A stretch of 64,000 bases of DNA from Allopusillimonas ginsengisoli (GCA_005239165.1 RAPG01000001.1:496001-560000), one strand, 5' to 3'; positions 11,291 through 21,375 are shown, counted from the stretch's first letter. The notes: a model not told the origin generated them from the letters alone. Numbers and translations are program-made.

Positions 11291-12985
11291 TTAATTGCGA
11301 ACGGGCGCAAGTTTGCCCGAAGGAACACGGCCCGAGGGCTTTTTCTGCTCAGGCTCAGTGTGAAACGATGTGACACGCTCAGCAAGCACGCTGAAATCAA
11401 AGCGCTCCTGGCTGCGCCAGCTCATCAGCGAACACACAATTGCACTCACACCATAGGCCGTCAACGAAGCTAGCAGCACAAGATAGTCACGCAGAAAGCC
11501 CACCATGAACGGCAAGGCGATAAGGCCGGCCAGAATGCCAATAGCCAGTCCTATCCGGAAATTGGAAAAGCCGAACGCCATCAGCCCTACAACAACCGTA
11601 ATGCCTGCTACAGCACACAGCTCAAAAAACAGGCCAATCAGACCTTCCATGGGAAGAAGCTCGAATCGCACCGTGGCAAAGAGCAGAACAGCAATAACCA
11701 CCGAGGTAGTAAAAGCTTTATTGGTGACGCGATCCCAATAAAAGCTCGCGATGACCGGAAACACAATGGCTCCCCAAAGTGCCCCCACAAATACCAGCAT
11801 AACCAGAATATCAAGCTTCAGACTGGCGAAGATGACACCGAGCATGGTTGCAACCACCATGGTCGCCCGTCCCCACCACAGCATGCGCTCAGGCTTTACT
11901 TTGCCACGCGCCAGGTTCTTGCCATAGATGTCCGTCATCACAATGGCCGACAGCGCAGACAGGTCAGAATCAGCCGTAGACGACAGCGATCCGATCACCA
12001 GCACGAAGAACAGCGCTCTACCAATCGGCGAGAGATATTTGGACGCCATCTGCGGAATAATATTGTTCAGGTCGCCGCCAGCGGGATCAATACCCACAAA
12101 CAGTGCGAGCATCCCCAGCATGCCCAGGCCAATCACGACAGCACCATAGCCTACCGTTGCAGTCAGAAACGTGGGCTTGATCAGGTCTTCGCGTACGGCG
12201 AAAAGCCGCTGTGCAATGGTCTGGTTACCGATAGCATAGGCAAGCACTGCCACAAAATAAGGCGCACCTTGTTCCAGAATGGCTGTGGTCGAAAAGAAGT
12301 TGTTCTGCTCGGCGGTCAGGTTGGACATATTGGCCATCAGCATGTCGGTACCGCCGGCCTTAAAGAAGATCAGCGGGATAATGACTACCGCAGCCAGAAT
12401 CATGGCGACCAGTTGAGCAAAGTCGGTCATTACCGACGCGCGAAAGCCTGACCACAAGGTATACGACAGCACCCCCAGCCCCGCAATGAGCACCCCCTGA
12501 ATAAACGTGAGCGGGCTCAATACCGATACCAGCGCTCCTGCTGCCGTGAAGTTCACCATCAGGCTGATACAGCTTCCGACTATGTTGGAGCCAGCCATAA
12601 TAAGCTGGCTCGATGTGCCATGGCGAGCCTGAATAACTTCTGCCAGCGTGTGGGCCTTAGGCGCGAGGGCCCTGAAGCGCCGCCCGAAAGGGTAGATGAA
12701 CAAAATCATCAACGCGCCCCAAAATCCATAATGAATGGGGCCCGACAGGCCATATTTATAGCCGGACGTAGCGCTGGCATAAAACGAAGCGGCCCAGATC
12801 CATGTAGCGATCATGCTGGCGGCTGACAGCCCAAAACCAATGGCGTTGTTCGACACCATATAGCCGTCTACGTTTTCTTTTTTCTTTCCGATCAGCAGCG
12901 TCAGAAGAAAAGTCAGTGCGTAAAAACCGACAAGCAGCAGCAATGTTGTCGATGTCGAAAGTTGAAAAAAATCTCCCTCGTGCAT
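11291..12985 (-). CDS. sodium:solute symporter (SSS family)
   Basis: A 564-residue integral membrane protein with about 13 hydrophobic segments, belonging to the sodium/solute symporter family (TC 2.A.21, relatives of PutP, PanF and DUR3). The core region ATWIWAASFYASATSGYKYG and the later GSLSSTADSDLSAL segment match the family's conserved transmembrane 1 and sodium-site regions (the SS-TADS motif). Translation starts at ATG 12985 after a clear AGGAG. It is followed immediately by the 43-residue partner, so the two are probably co-transcribed. Substrate cannot be assigned; the presence of a small subunit and the TADSDL motif suggest the branch that includes urea, polyamine or acetate-like carriers, which is only a guess. 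Confidence 0.88.
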   Translation of the reverse strand: MHEGDFFQLSTSTTLLLLVGFYALTFLLTLLIGKKKENVDGYMVSNNAIGFGLSAASMIATWIWAASFYASATSGYKYGLSGPIHYGFWGALMILFIYPFGRRFRALAPKAHTLAEVIQARHGTSSQLIMAGSNIVGSCISLMVNFTAAGALVSVLSPLTFIQGVLIAGLGVLSYTLWSGFRASVMTDFAQLVAMILAAVVIIPLIFFKAGGTDMLMANMSNLTAEQNNFFSTTAILEQGAPYFVAVLAYAIGNQTIAQRLFAVREDLIKPTFLTATVGYGAVVIGLGMLGMLALFVGIDPAGGDLNNIIPQMASKYLSPIGRALFFVLVIGSLSSTADSDLSALSAIVMTDIYGKNLARGKVKPERMLWWGRATMVVATMLGVIFASLKLDILVMLVFVGALWGAIVFPVIASFYWDRVTNKAFTTSVVIAVLLFATVRFELLPMEGLIGLFFELCAVAGITVVVGLMAFGFSNFRIGLAIGILAGLIALPFMVGFLRDYLVLLASLTAYGVSAIVCSLMSWRSQERFDFSVLAERVTSFHTEPEQKKPSGRVPSGKLAPVRN

Positions 12986-13458
12986 GGGTTTAATTCTCCT
13001 TTTCCTTCATGCGGGCACTTTATGGACGCGCACAGTCATACGGGCCCGCATCGGCGTAGCCGCTGAAGACCCGATGAAAGACACGTCTGGTGCCTTGAGC
13101 AGCCTCAGACGTTCGACAAACGACAACCCTGCATGCCGGAAGTAGCTTGATGAAAGCCTGAATCTGCGAAGCTGGTTAAACATCGACCAGCTTGGTTGTT
13201 CCGCGACCAAAAAATGGCCGGGCGTATTGTTTCGGCACTGCGGCCGGGCTGCTGCGTAGCAGCCTTCAGACGGGGGCTAGCCCCAAAACTTGCTCTGGCG
13301 TTACTGCCGCGCGATTGCGACATACACAGAGCAATGCAAGCTGTGCATTGTACGCTGGCACAGCATTAAGGTCTAGTCTGACTGGTGTACAGTAGCAATA
13401 TGGCAGGGTCGCCAGCAATGGCCGGCCTATCGCCCTGCGAACATTCGGGGTTGCATTT
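12986..13458. other. intergenic region without recognisable gene (473 bp)
   Basis: This stretch separates the divergent symporter and CoA-transferase genes. The short open frames in it have no family resemblance and no ribosome sites. It holds a GGCTGCT/AGCAGCC hairpin around 13247-13264. Promoters for both flanking genes must lie here, but no clear pair could be chosen. Confidence 0.5.
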
Positions 13459-15011
13459 ATGGATCAGCATCCAGTCATCGCGGCGTTTCTCCGGGCCATG
13501 CGCCCGCCAGGAGAAAACACCGTCGATACAGCACATGACTTAAGTACATTGCGAGTAACCGGCAGTGGCGCTCTGCCGTCTGTATTTCCTGTGACGGAGC
13601 TCGCGGTTGCCGCGATCGCAACGGCAGCGCATGCGCTTTCCGACTACATGGGCCAGCAGTTTGGCCATGCTCCCCAGGTTACGGTAGACCGACGCCTCGC
13701 CTCATTCTGGTTTGCGTCAACGCTGCGGCCGCAAGGGTGGCAACTGCCCAGTGCACGTGACCCCATTACCGGCGACTATGCCACACGCGATGGGTGGATA
13801 CGTATACACGCCAACGCCCCTCATCACCGTGACGCGGCACTCGCGGTATTACAGTGTCCCCCCGTACCAGAGGCCATCAGCAGGGCCATATCCCACTATC
13901 ATGCAAGCGAGCTTGAAGAGATAATGGTGGCCGCTGGCGCATGTGCAGCTGCCATGCGAACACCCCGAGAATGGGCCTCTCATCCACAGGGCAAAGCGGT
14001 GAGCAGTGAACCGGTTTTTGCTGTGCACCGTTACGCAGTGCGCTCGGCGTCCCGACCGCGACCTGACAGCCCCGGGGCGACAACCGATGACATCGGCCAC
14101 CGTCAGGCTTCGACGGGTTCGGCTCTTCCCGACCAGCCCTTTGGCAACTACCATCCGCTCGAAAAGCCTGCCGACCTTGCCACGCCCGACCGCCCCCTGG
14201 CCGGGCTGCGTGTGCTGGACCTCACCCGCGTACTCTCAGGCCCGGTCTGCACACGGTTCCTGGCAGGATACGGCGCGCAAGTACTACGCATTGATCCTCC
14301 CTTCTGGAATGAACCAGGGCTGGAGCCCGAGATGACGCTGGGCAAGCGCTGCGCCGGTCTTGACTTGCGCATCCCCTCGCACATGCTGCAATTGCGAGGC
14401 CTGCTGGCAGATGCCGACGTGCTGGTACATGGCTACCGTCCCGAGGCGCTGGCACGACTAGGGCTTGGTGAAGCCGAACGCCAGGCCATCCGGCCAGGCC
14501 TGATTGACGTCTGTCTTGACGCCTATGGATGGACGGGGCCGTGGCAAAACAGGCGCGGCTTTGACAGCCTGGTACAAATGAGTTGTGGCATTGCCTGGGC
14601 CGGCATGACAGATTCAGACCGCAATTCAGATGACGACTCTTCGTCGCATACCCATATACCGTCATCACCCCCGGCCCCCCTGCCTGTGCAGGCTCTGGAT
14701 CACGCGACAGGCTACCTGATGGCGGCCGCTGTGCTGCGTGCCCTGTCAGATCAAATGGGAACCGAGTGCGGTTCCATGACGCGTCTGTCATTGGCCCGCA
14801 CTGCCTGCCTGCTGATGTCTGAACCTGCCCAGGTCTCAGATACTCTGGCTCCCGAGACCGAGGACGATTGGGCCGAAGCAGTCGAAATGACAGAATGGGG
14901 CCCGCCCGCCGTCTCAAGGCCCCATGCATCATCGATGATGTGCCTTTGTACTGGGACAGCCCCGCAACCGCTTTACGGACACACACCCCCACATGGCAAA
15001 GTCAAGACTAA
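13459..15011 (+). CDS. class III (CaiB/BaiF-type) CoA-transferase, one-base frameshift near the 3' end
   Basis: Class III CoA-transferases move CoA between carboxylic acids through an aspartyl-CoA intermediate. The segment PLAGLRVLDLTRVLSGPVCTRFLAGYGAQVLRIDPP (residues about 248-283) is the family signature, followed by GLDLRIP and DVCLDAYGWTGPW. In the raw sequence the frame drifts after MTEWGPP to a tail with no similarity. Adding one C to the CCC run at 14901-14903 gives TEWGPARRLKAPCIIDDVP and a stop at 15009-15011. This yields 517 residues with a plausible end. The N-terminal 230 residues look like a degenerate second CoA-transferase domain. Substrate unknown. Confidence 0.78.
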
Positions 15012-15023
15012 GCCACCATAACT

Positions 15024-15725
15024 ATGCCAGCCGCGTTCTCTAGCCCTCAAAACCACCCACCGTACTATGCGCAGACCGCCCTGCGCATCGTTGCCATCGC
15101 CTACCTGGTATTGTGGGCCAGCCTGGCCATTGCCCCTTATGACCGCGCCGACTGGCTGCTTGAGAACGCGCTGGTGGCCGCACTTTTTTTGGCCCTGTGG
15201 GGCATGCGCCGGAAGTTTCGCTTTTCAAATGTCTCGCTAATACTGATTATCGTGTTTCTTGCCCTGCACGCAGTGGGCTCACACTATACGTATTCAGAGG
15301 TGCCCTACGATCAATGGTGGCAGGCTATGACGGGCCACACGCTCAACAGCATCTTCGGCTGGGAGCGCAACCATTACGACAGGCTGGTTCATTTTTCGTA
15401 TGGCTTGCTATTGGCATACCCAATACGTGAATTCTTTCTGCGCGTGGTTGAAGTGCGTGGCTTCTGGGCTTATTTTCTGCCACTCGATGTCACGCTCAGC
15501 ACGTCAGCGCTGTATGAATTGATCGAATGGGCAGCTGCCGAAGTGTTCGGGGGCGAGTTGGGCATGCAGTACCTGGGCACACAGGGCGACATATGGGATT
15601 CCCACAAAGACATGGCGCTGGCTGCACTGGGCGCGCTCATCGCCATGCTGATCACCGCTGCGCTCAACAAGAAACTGCGGCGCGACCCTGCCTGGGAATG
15701 GTCGCAAGCCATGAGACTCAAATAA
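15024..15725 (+). CDS. DUF2238 (YjdF-like) inner-membrane protein
   Basis: A 233-residue protein with six or so hydrophobic helices. The signature of the DUF2238/YjdF family is visible: a HxxGSHYTYSEVPY segment (residues about 81-93) and NHYDRLVHFSYGLLL (about 115-129), then a YELIEWAAAEVFG segment and a charged C-terminus. Conserved histidine, tyrosine and glutamate residues lie near the membrane surface, but no activity is known for the family. The gene starts 12 bases after the corrected stop of the CoA-transferase, so the two may be co-transcribed; no functional link is implied. Confidence 0.87.
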   Translation: MPAAFSSPQNHPPYYAQTALRIVAIAYLVLWASLAIAPYDRADWLLENALVAALFLALWGMRRKFRFSNVSLILIIVFLALHAVGSHYTYSEVPYDQWWQAMTGHTLNSIFGWERNHYDRLVHFSYGLLLAYPIREFFLRVVEVRGFWAYFLPLDVTLSTSALYELIEWAAAEVFGGELGMQYLGTQGDIWDSHKDMALAALGALIAMLITAALNKKLRRDPAWEWSQAMRLK

Positions 15726-15794
15726 AACACCCGGCCTGTAAGCTAAGGCCGAGGCACAACAACACACTCGAACTCGGATACAGGAGAAAAGCAT

Positions 15795-16550
15795 ATGAAG
15801 GATCAGAAAATCGCATTGGTTACGGGCGCTGGCTCTGGCATAGGCAAGGCCATTTCACTGGCGTTAATGGAAGCTGGTTACGCCATTGCACTGGCCGGCC
15901 GTCGCCGCGAACCACTTGAGACAGTGGCTGCACAAGGCGAGGCTATGGGTGCACAGACGCTGGTGGTGCCCACCGATGTCAGCGACCCCGCCTCCGTCGA
16001 TAATCTGTTCACCCTGATAAAGCAGCGTTTTGGCCGGCTCGACCTGCTTTTCAATAACGCCGGCATTTTCGCGCGCGCGGTTTCGCTCGAAGACCTCAGC
16101 TATCAAGAATGGAAAGCCGCGGTCGACGTCAACCTGACAGGCATGTTTCTTTGCACACAAGGCGCCTTCCGGCTGATGCAAGACCAGAATCCACGAGGTG
16201 GCCGCATCATCAACAATGGTTCAATTTCGGCACACGCGCCTCGCCCGCACGCTGTGTCCTACACAACAACCAAGCATGCCGTTACCGGCCTCACCAAAGC
16301 CAGTTCGCTTGATGGCCGCAAATATGACATTGCCTGCGGTCAAATCGACATCGGCAACGCCGCCAGCGAAATGACCGAAGCCATGGGTAAAGGCGTACTG
16401 CAGGCTGACGGGTCCACACGCCCCGAACCGATCATGGACGTCAGCCATGTTGCGAAAGCCGTACTCTATATGGCCAGCCTGCCGCTAGACGCGAATGTGC
16501 AGTTCATGACGGTGATGGCAACAAAAATGCCATATATAGGGCGAGGCTGA
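15795..16550 (+). CDS. SDR family oxidoreductase
   Basis: A 251-residue short-chain dehydrogenase/reductase with the cofactor motif TGAGSGIG near residue 9, an NNAG motif near 88 and the catalytic serine and YxxxK ([18 protein letters not shown]) around 140-157. An arginine-rich stretch after the second strand (AGRRRE) favours NADP(H). The end differs from the classical type: instead of a GG-T terminus it closes with [17 protein letters not shown], as in a subgroup of proteobacterial SDRs. AGGAG lies 8 bases before the ATG. Its substrate is unknown. It stands alone between the DUF2238 gene and the iron-signalling operon. Confidence 0.88.
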   Translation: MKDQKIALVTGAGSGIGKAISLALMEAGYAIALAGRRREPLETVAAQGEAMGAQTLVVPTDVSDPASVDNLFTLIKQRFGRLDLLFNNAGIFARAVSLEDLSYQEWKAAVDVNLTGMFLCTQGAFRLMQDQNPRGGRIINNGSISAHAPRPHAVSYTTTKHAVTGLTKASSLDGRKYDIACGQIDIGNAASEMTEAMGKGVLQADGSTRPEPIMDVSHVAKAVLYMASLPLDANVQFMTVMATKMPYIGRG

Positions 16551-16583
16551 GATTTCTGGCGGGCGGATAGCATCAACTTGACC

Positions 16584-16601
16584 ATTATCAAAAACGATAA
16601 T
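16584..16601. promoter_or_regulatory. Fur-box-like inverted repeat upstream of fecI
   Basis: ATTATC-6 bases-GATAAT, a perfect inverted repeat, lies 30 bases before the sigma-factor gene. The hexamers match the Fur consensus, and fecI-type sigma genes are commonly Fur-repressed. Confidence 0.65.
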
Positions 16602-16630
16602 AAGATTCACTTCGATTTAGTCATGTTGCT

Positions 16631-17236
16631 TTGGCTGCCTCAAGCGCCAGGCTTTCCCCTGCATCACTCGTCCCCTATCACCCGTCTTTGTTCGAACACT
16701 ATTACCGCGAGCTTCTTAACTTCTGCTCTCGCTTCGCCAAAAATCCTGAAGGGGCGGCCGATACCGTACAGGAGGCGTACGCACGCGTACTCGCCAGCCA
16801 AAAGCAAGGCAAAAAAGTAAGCCAGCCACGTGCGCTCCTGTATCGAACCGCCCGCAACCTCATGATCGATCAGCAGCGCCGCACGGCCGTGCGTGAACGC
16901 TATCATGATGAATCGGGCGACGTAGACAGCATGGCGGGCTCTTGTGTCTACGAGCCTGAAACAGCCGCCATGTCCAGTCAGGCTACCGCCGCTATGCTCG
17001 CAACCATAAACGCCATGCCTGCACGCCGACGCGAGGCGTTTATTCTTCATCGATTCGAAGGCCTGTCGCATGCTGAAGTCAGCATACGCATGAAGATCTC
17101 ACAAAAAATGGTCGAGCAACATATTAAAGCCGCCATGCAAACCTGTCGGCAAAGCCGCGCACAATGGAACGCCCGTCTGGGCGCAGGCGCAGATGTGCCA
17201 ACCACGACATCACGCACAAAAGCTCAGTTGCCATGA
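16631..17236 (+). CDS. FecI-like ECF RNA polymerase sigma factor
   Basis: A sigma-70 family extracytoplasmic-function factor of about 200 residues. Region 2 is visible as HYYRELLNFCSRFAKNPEGAADTVQEAYARVL (residues about 24-54). Region 4, with its helix-turn-helix, is at ARRREAFILHRFEGLSHAEVSIRMKISQKMVEQHI (about 127-161). It would direct polymerase to the receptor gene two positions downstream when the cognate siderophore is sensed. The frame's only usable early start is TTG 16631, with no clear ribosome site, so the N-terminus is uncertain; the out-of-frame ATG at 16623 cannot be used. fecR overlaps its stop by ATGA. A Fur-box-like site sits upstream. Confidence 0.88.
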   Translation: MAASSARLSPASLVPYHPSLFEHYYRELLNFCSRFAKNPEGAADTVQEAYARVLASQKQGKKVSQPRALLYRTARNLMIDQQRRTAVRERYHDESGDVDSMAGSCVYEPETAAMSSQATAAMLATINAMPARRREAFILHRFEGLSHAEVSIRMKISQKMVEQHIKAAMQTCRQSRAQWNARLGAGADVPTTTSRTKAQLP

Positions 17237-18264
17237 CCGCACCCGCCAACAACCCCACCGCAGCATTACCAGATTCGGCCATTGACGACGAAGCGCTCGA
17301 ATGGTTTGTCCATCGTATGGGCAGCCATGCCGACAGCGACGACCAAGCGTTACTCGCGTGGCTGGCGGCCTCACCTGCACACCGCCGCGCGTATGCTCGC
17401 TGGGAAGAAGAGTGGCTCGCCCTGGATGCCATCCAGACAGAAGCCATTGCACGCAGCGCACAGCCAGCCGCGCAGTCATCACGGAGGCGCACCCGCCGTT
17501 GGGTAGGCGCAGCATTGACTTGCTGTGGCATGTTCGCCGCAGTCGCGCTATGGTTCCGGCCAGAAACGCCGCAATACACTCACCACTACGCCACCCACAT
17601 CGGTGAGCAGGTCGACATTGCATTACCTGATGGCAGCGCCATCACTCTTGACGCAGACACATCTCTGGATGTCTCACTCTTTGCCGGACGCCGCCGGGTT
17701 ACCCTACCCGAAGGGCAAGCAGTATTCCATGTACGCGCTGATGCGACTCGTCCTTTCGAGGTGATCGCCGGCCCTGCGCGCATTACTGTTCTTGGCACCC
17801 GCTTTGCCGTGCGTCATACACCAGGCTCTTCCGCCTACCCCGGCGTGCATATCGCCGTAGAGTCGGGCCACGTGCGGGTTGCTGCGACAACGTCCCGCTC
17901 GTGGCGCACGCTTTGGCGGGAGGTACAGAGCAGCCCGCCGGTCGAGCTGCTACAGGGTCAGCAACTGACGCTTAGTACCACGGGCAGCCCTGGCCCCGTC
18001 ATGCCGGTCGATGCCGCCAGCATCGCAGCCTGGCGCAGGCGGCAGCTCAGCTTTGACAACATTACCCTGCAAGATGCCCTGGCCGAGTTTGCCCGCTATG
18101 GATCTGTCAATGCACAGATCCGCGATCACAATGTGGCTTCGCTCCGAGTTACGGGCACGTTTGACGCCGATAACCCCCAGGCTTTCTACAGGCTTATCGC
18201 CAAAGTGCTGCCTGTACGGATTCAACAGACCACCAAAGGCCCGCTGATTGAAGCAAATTCATAG
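17233..18264 (+). CDS. FecR-type anti-sigma/sigma-regulator protein
   Basis: FecR proteins span the inner membrane, hold the FecI sigma factor and relay the receptor's signal. The 343-residue product has a cytoplasmic DUF4880 domain at the start (EALEWFVHRMGSH ... WLAASPAHRRAYARWEEEW), one membrane helix near 93-112, and a FecR domain (about 120-215). At the end is a DUF4974/STN-like domain (LSFDNITLQDALAEFARYG) that would meet the receptor's signalling domain. ATG 17233 is preferred because it overlaps the fecI stop as ATGA, which means translational coupling; the longer frame from 17164 runs back into fecI. Confidence 0.9.
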   Translation: MTAPANNPTAALPDSAIDDEALEWFVHRMGSHADSDDQALLAWLAASPAHRRAYARWEEEWLALDAIQTEAIARSAQPAAQSSRRRTRRWVGAALTCCGMFAAVALWFRPETPQYTHHYATHIGEQVDIALPDGSAITLDADTSLDVSLFAGRRRVTLPEGQAVFHVRADATRPFEVIAGPARITVLGTRFAVRHTPGSSAYPGVHIAVESGHVRVAATTSRSWRTLWREVQSSPPVELLQGQQLTLSTTGSPGPVMPVDAASIAAWRRRQLSFDNITLQDALAEFARYGSVNAQIRDHNVASLRVTGTFDADNPQAFYRLIAKVLPVRIQQTTKGPLIEANS

Positions 18265-18346
18265 TTAACAGCCTAGGGTTTTTTGAGCCTGACACGTCTA
18301 CATGAGAATACGACCAAATCTCATTTCATCTATCAGGACTCACATA

Positions 18347-20725
18347 ATGTCATTCCGTCTGTTTCGTCTTGCACCCGTAGCAATTGCGGTACTGCTGGCA
18401 CTGGCACCGCCCACAGCAAGCTCCCAGACCAGCACATCAGCCATCATCAGGGTATCCTTGCCAGCCCAGCCCCTTTCCCAGTCGCTAAATTCCCTGGCGC
18501 GCCAGGCCAATCTAACCCTGATCGTCCAGCCCCGGCTGGTGGCAGGCCGTCAGGCACCCGCCATCAATGACACACTGACGACACGCCAGGCATTAGATCG
18601 TCTATTGGCTGGTTCTGATCTATCCGCGCAATTAGACGCAGACGCTGTGGTCATACGTCGCGCCCCGGCAGCCAGCGACGTGCAAGAGCTCTCACAAGTC
18701 ACCGTAACCGGAAGCGAACAGACCGCCACCAGCCCCGTTTATGGTGCCGTGGCACAACGCACGTCAACCGGCGTGAAAACCGACAGCGACATCCTGGAAA
18801 CCCCCCAGTCAGTTTCAGTGGTCACCAGCGAGCAGATCGCGCTGCAAGGGGCAAGCGGTATTGATGAGTCATTACGCTATACCTCCGGTGTGGTCGCCGC
18901 CGCCTATGGTGAGGACCCACGCGGCGACTGGATCCGCGTGCGTGGCTTTGCACCAGCCAAGTATCTAGATGGCCTGCCTTTGCCCGATGGCTCCTGGACG
19001 GCCAATACCCGTTATGAACCCTATGCCCTGGAACGAATAGAAGTGCTCAAAGGCCCCTCTTCCGTTCTGTACGGTGCTCTGCCACCCAGCGGCTTTATCA
19101 ATGCCGTCAGCAAACGCCCACTGGACGACCCGTATCACGAGCTGGGAGTAAGTTACGGCAGTCATGATCGCAAAGAATTCACCGCCGATTTCACGGGCCC
19201 GCTGACCGAGGACGGCACATTGCTTTATCGGGTGGTAGGGCTGGCCAGGGACAGCAAAGCCGAGAGCGATTATGGCTACGACAAGCGCTATATGCTAGCC
19301 CCCTCACTAACCTGGAAGCCCAACGCTGATACCAGCCTGACCGTGCTGGCCATGCTGCAGAGGTCCAGGTCGCGTGGCTGGGGCGGTTTTCTGCCCGCCG
19401 AAGGCACCTTGCTTCCCAACCCCAACGGAACCATTCCCAGCAGCTTCTATGGCGGCGAGCCCGCCTTTGACCGCTATGAAAAAAACACGCAATCCATCGG
19501 CTATCTTTTCGCACACCGCGTCAATGACAAACTAACACTGAGGCAGAACGCACGCATGAACTGGGCCGATGTCGACCATCCTTCAGTTGGCCTGCTTGGT
19601 TTCATGCCGGGTAGCCAACGCATGCTAAGTCGTTATGTTTACACGCCTCGTGAAGACTCCACCATGTTTTCCATCGACAATCAGGCTGAATACACACTGA
19701 TGGCCGGCGGCGCTGAGCATACCTTACTGGCCGGGCTTGATTACAAGCGATCACGCAACGACTACAAAGTAGGCATGGGTTTTAATGCTGCACCGCTTGA
19801 TGCCTTCAATCCCATTTACGGAAGCCCGGTACCCGTACCGCCAGACAATCAGCACACCATCCAGACGCAGGAGCAAATCGGCGCCTACCTGCAAGACCAG
19901 ATCCGCTGGGACAGCTGGGTGGCCACACTTTCAGCACGGCATGACTGGGTTGACACCAAGACCAATGACAAGCTCGCCTACACCCATGCTAAACAGCGTG
20001 ACGAAAAATGGTCGGGCAGGGTGGGCTTGAACTATCTGTTCGAATCAGGCGTCTCGCCTTATGTCTCTTACGCAACGTCGTTTGAACCGGCCGTGGGCCA
20101 AACCTATGGTGGCTCGCCCTTCGTACCTCTTACCGGCAGACAGTTCGAGGCAGGCCTGAAGTACCGGCCGCCCAACAGCGATTCTCTGTACAGCATTGCT
20201 GTCTTTGATTTGCAACAGGAAAATGTTCTCGTCACGGATATCAACACACCGGTGTTTGGATATCAGATTCAGCAAGGGAAAATTCGCTCTCAAGGTGTGG
20301 AGCTAGAAGCACACGCCCAGCTGACACCGGCCCTGACCCTCATCGGCAGCTATACCTACACGCAGGCCAAGGTCAAAAAAACCACTGACCCCGCCACCCT
20401 GAACAAGCAAGTTCCCCTGCAGCCGCGCCATCAGGCGTCAGTCTGGGCCGACTATCGCTTTCCTGCCGACATCGCACCGGGCCTCGGGCTGGGCGCCGGC
20501 GTGCGCTATACCGGGGCAAGTTACGGCGACTCGGCCAACAAATGGAAGAACAAAGCTTATACGCTGATCGACGCCCAGGCTCACTATACCTATGGCGACT
20601 GGCGTTTTCTGCTGACAGTCAATAACCTGACTGACAAAAAATACATAGCCACCTGCGACAGCATTACTTGGTGCTATTACGGGTATGGACGGGCGGTCAA
20701 CCTGTCAGCTCGCCTGAGTTGGTAG
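18347..20725 (+). CDS. TonB-dependent siderophore receptor with STN signalling domain
   Basis: A 792-residue outer-membrane transducer. A signal peptide ends near residue 27. An STN domain follows (about 30-115; SLPAQPLSQSLNSLARQANLTL, ending VVIRRAP), which contacts the FecR partner, then a TonB box-like ELSQVTVTG. The plug contains ETPQSVSVVTSEQI and RVRGFAPAKYLDG, and the barrel ends ARLSW. The DTPQS-like plug motif and late IATCDSITWCYYGYGR segment are typical of ferrichrome/pyoverdine-type siderophore receptors. The gene follows fecI-fecR by 82 bases, so it is probably the target of that sigma factor. ATG 18347 is chosen because the signal peptide starts there. Exact siderophore unknown. 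Confidence 0.93.
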   Translation: MSFRLFRLAPVAIAVLLALAPPTASSQTSTSAIIRVSLPAQPLSQSLNSLARQANLTLIVQPRLVAGRQAPAINDTLTTRQALDRLLAGSDLSAQLDADAVVIRRAPAASDVQELSQVTVTGSEQTATSPVYGAVAQRTSTGVKTDSDILETPQSVSVVTSEQIALQGASGIDESLRYTSGVVAAAYGEDPRGDWIRVRGFAPAKYLDGLPLPDGSWTANTRYEPYALERIEVLKGPSSVLYGALPPSGFINAVSKRPLDDPYHELGVSYGSHDRKEFTADFTGPLTEDGTLLYRVVGLARDSKAESDYGYDKRYMLAPSLTWKPNADTSLTVLAMLQRSRSRGWGGFLPAEGTLLPNPNGTIPSSFYGGEPAFDRYEKNTQSIGYLFAHRVNDKLTLRQNARMNWADVDHPSVGLLGFMPGSQRMLSRYVYTPREDSTMFSIDNQAEYTLMAGGAEHTLLAGLDYKRSRNDYKVGMGFNAAPLDAFNPIYGSPVPVPPDNQHTIQTQEQIGAYLQDQIRWDSWVATLSARHDWVDTKTNDKLAYTHAKQRDEKWSGRVGLNYLFESGVSPYVSYATSFEPAVGQTYGGSPFVPLTGRQFEAGLKYRPPNSDSLYSIAVFDLQQENVLVTDINTPVFGYQIQQGKIRSQGVELEAHAQLTPALTLIGSYTYTQAKVKKTTDPATLNKQVPLQPRHQASVWADYRFPADIAPGLGLGAGVRYTGASYGDSANKWKNKAYTLIDAQAHYTYGDWRFLLTVNNLTDKKYIATCDSITWCYYGYGRAVNLSARLSW

Positions 20726-20730
20726 ATGGC

Positions 20731-20752
20731 CAGGCCCGGATGGCCGGGCTTG
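20731..20752. terminator. hairpin between receptor and DTW gene
   Basis: CAGGCCCGG, loop ATGG, CCGGGCTTG: a nine-pair stem (one G-T pair) directly after the receptor stop and before the convergent DTW gene's stop. The T-run is weak. Confidence 0.5.
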
Positions 20753-20760
20753 TTCAACGC

Positions 20761-21375
20761 TCACGGCTTGTAATTATGGCTGTATACATCGGCACCCATG
20801 GCCTTTATCTGCTGCTTGATCAGCACATCAAACGGCACGAGCACCGGGCTGAAGTCCTGCCCGGGCTCCAGGGCGGTTAGCGTGCGTACGATGGCCTCAA
20901 TGGTGGAAACGGCTGCGGGCTCGCTGGTTTGGCGTATGCGGTATGTTGAGGGCGGCCCTGCCTCAAGGGCGAGGCGCGGCAGGGTTGTGAGCACCGGGTT
21001 TTCGTACAAAATCTTGCGGGCCTTGCGCCATGTTCCATCAAGCACAATCAGCAACAGCGAAGCGCCATCGGGCCCGTGGACCAGCGGCTTTGGTATCTGG
21101 GCCTGCTCACCAGGAAACAGCAAAAACGCATGTGCCTCTTCGGAATGTAAGGCATCCAGCTGGGGGAACCGTTCACCCACCAACAGTTCCGCACGCCTCA
21201 AGCCCAACACGGCCAGGCGTCCCGTATTTAACGCATGCCTGTGCTCGTCGGGGTGCTGCAAAATCAGCACGCGCGTACGGTTAGAGACGACAGTAATGTG
21301 TGCGCACAAACAATGCGAGGCTGGCCGCAGGCATTTCCCGCATCGGGGGCGCGACAAGGTATTGGGTGTAGACAT
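20761..21375 (-). CDS. DTW-domain tRNA-uridine aminocarboxypropyltransferase
   Basis: DTW proteins (E. coli TapT/YfiP) transfer the aminocarboxypropyl group of S-adenosylmethionine to uridine in tRNA (acp3U47). The 204-residue product starts with cysteine pairs that resemble a metal site (CGKCLRP ... HCLC). It contains LQHPDEHRHALNTGRLA and the signature DGTWRKARKILYENP (residues about 110-124), followed by STIEA in the C-terminal part. The start at ATG 21375 fits the family; the longer frame to 21483 is spurious. The gene runs divergent from yncE across a Fur-box-like region, though nothing shows that it is iron-regulated. Confidence 0.9.
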   Translation of the reverse strand: MSTPNTLSRPRCGKCLRPASHCLCAHITVVSNRTRVLILQHPDEHRHALNTGRLAVLGLRRAELLVGERFPQLDALHSEEAHAFLLFPGEQAQIPKPLVHGPDGASLLLIVLDGTWRKARKILYENPVLTTLPRLALEAGPPSTYRIRQTSEPAAVSTIEAIVRTLTALEPGQDFSPVLVPFDVLIKQQIKAMGADVYSHNYKP

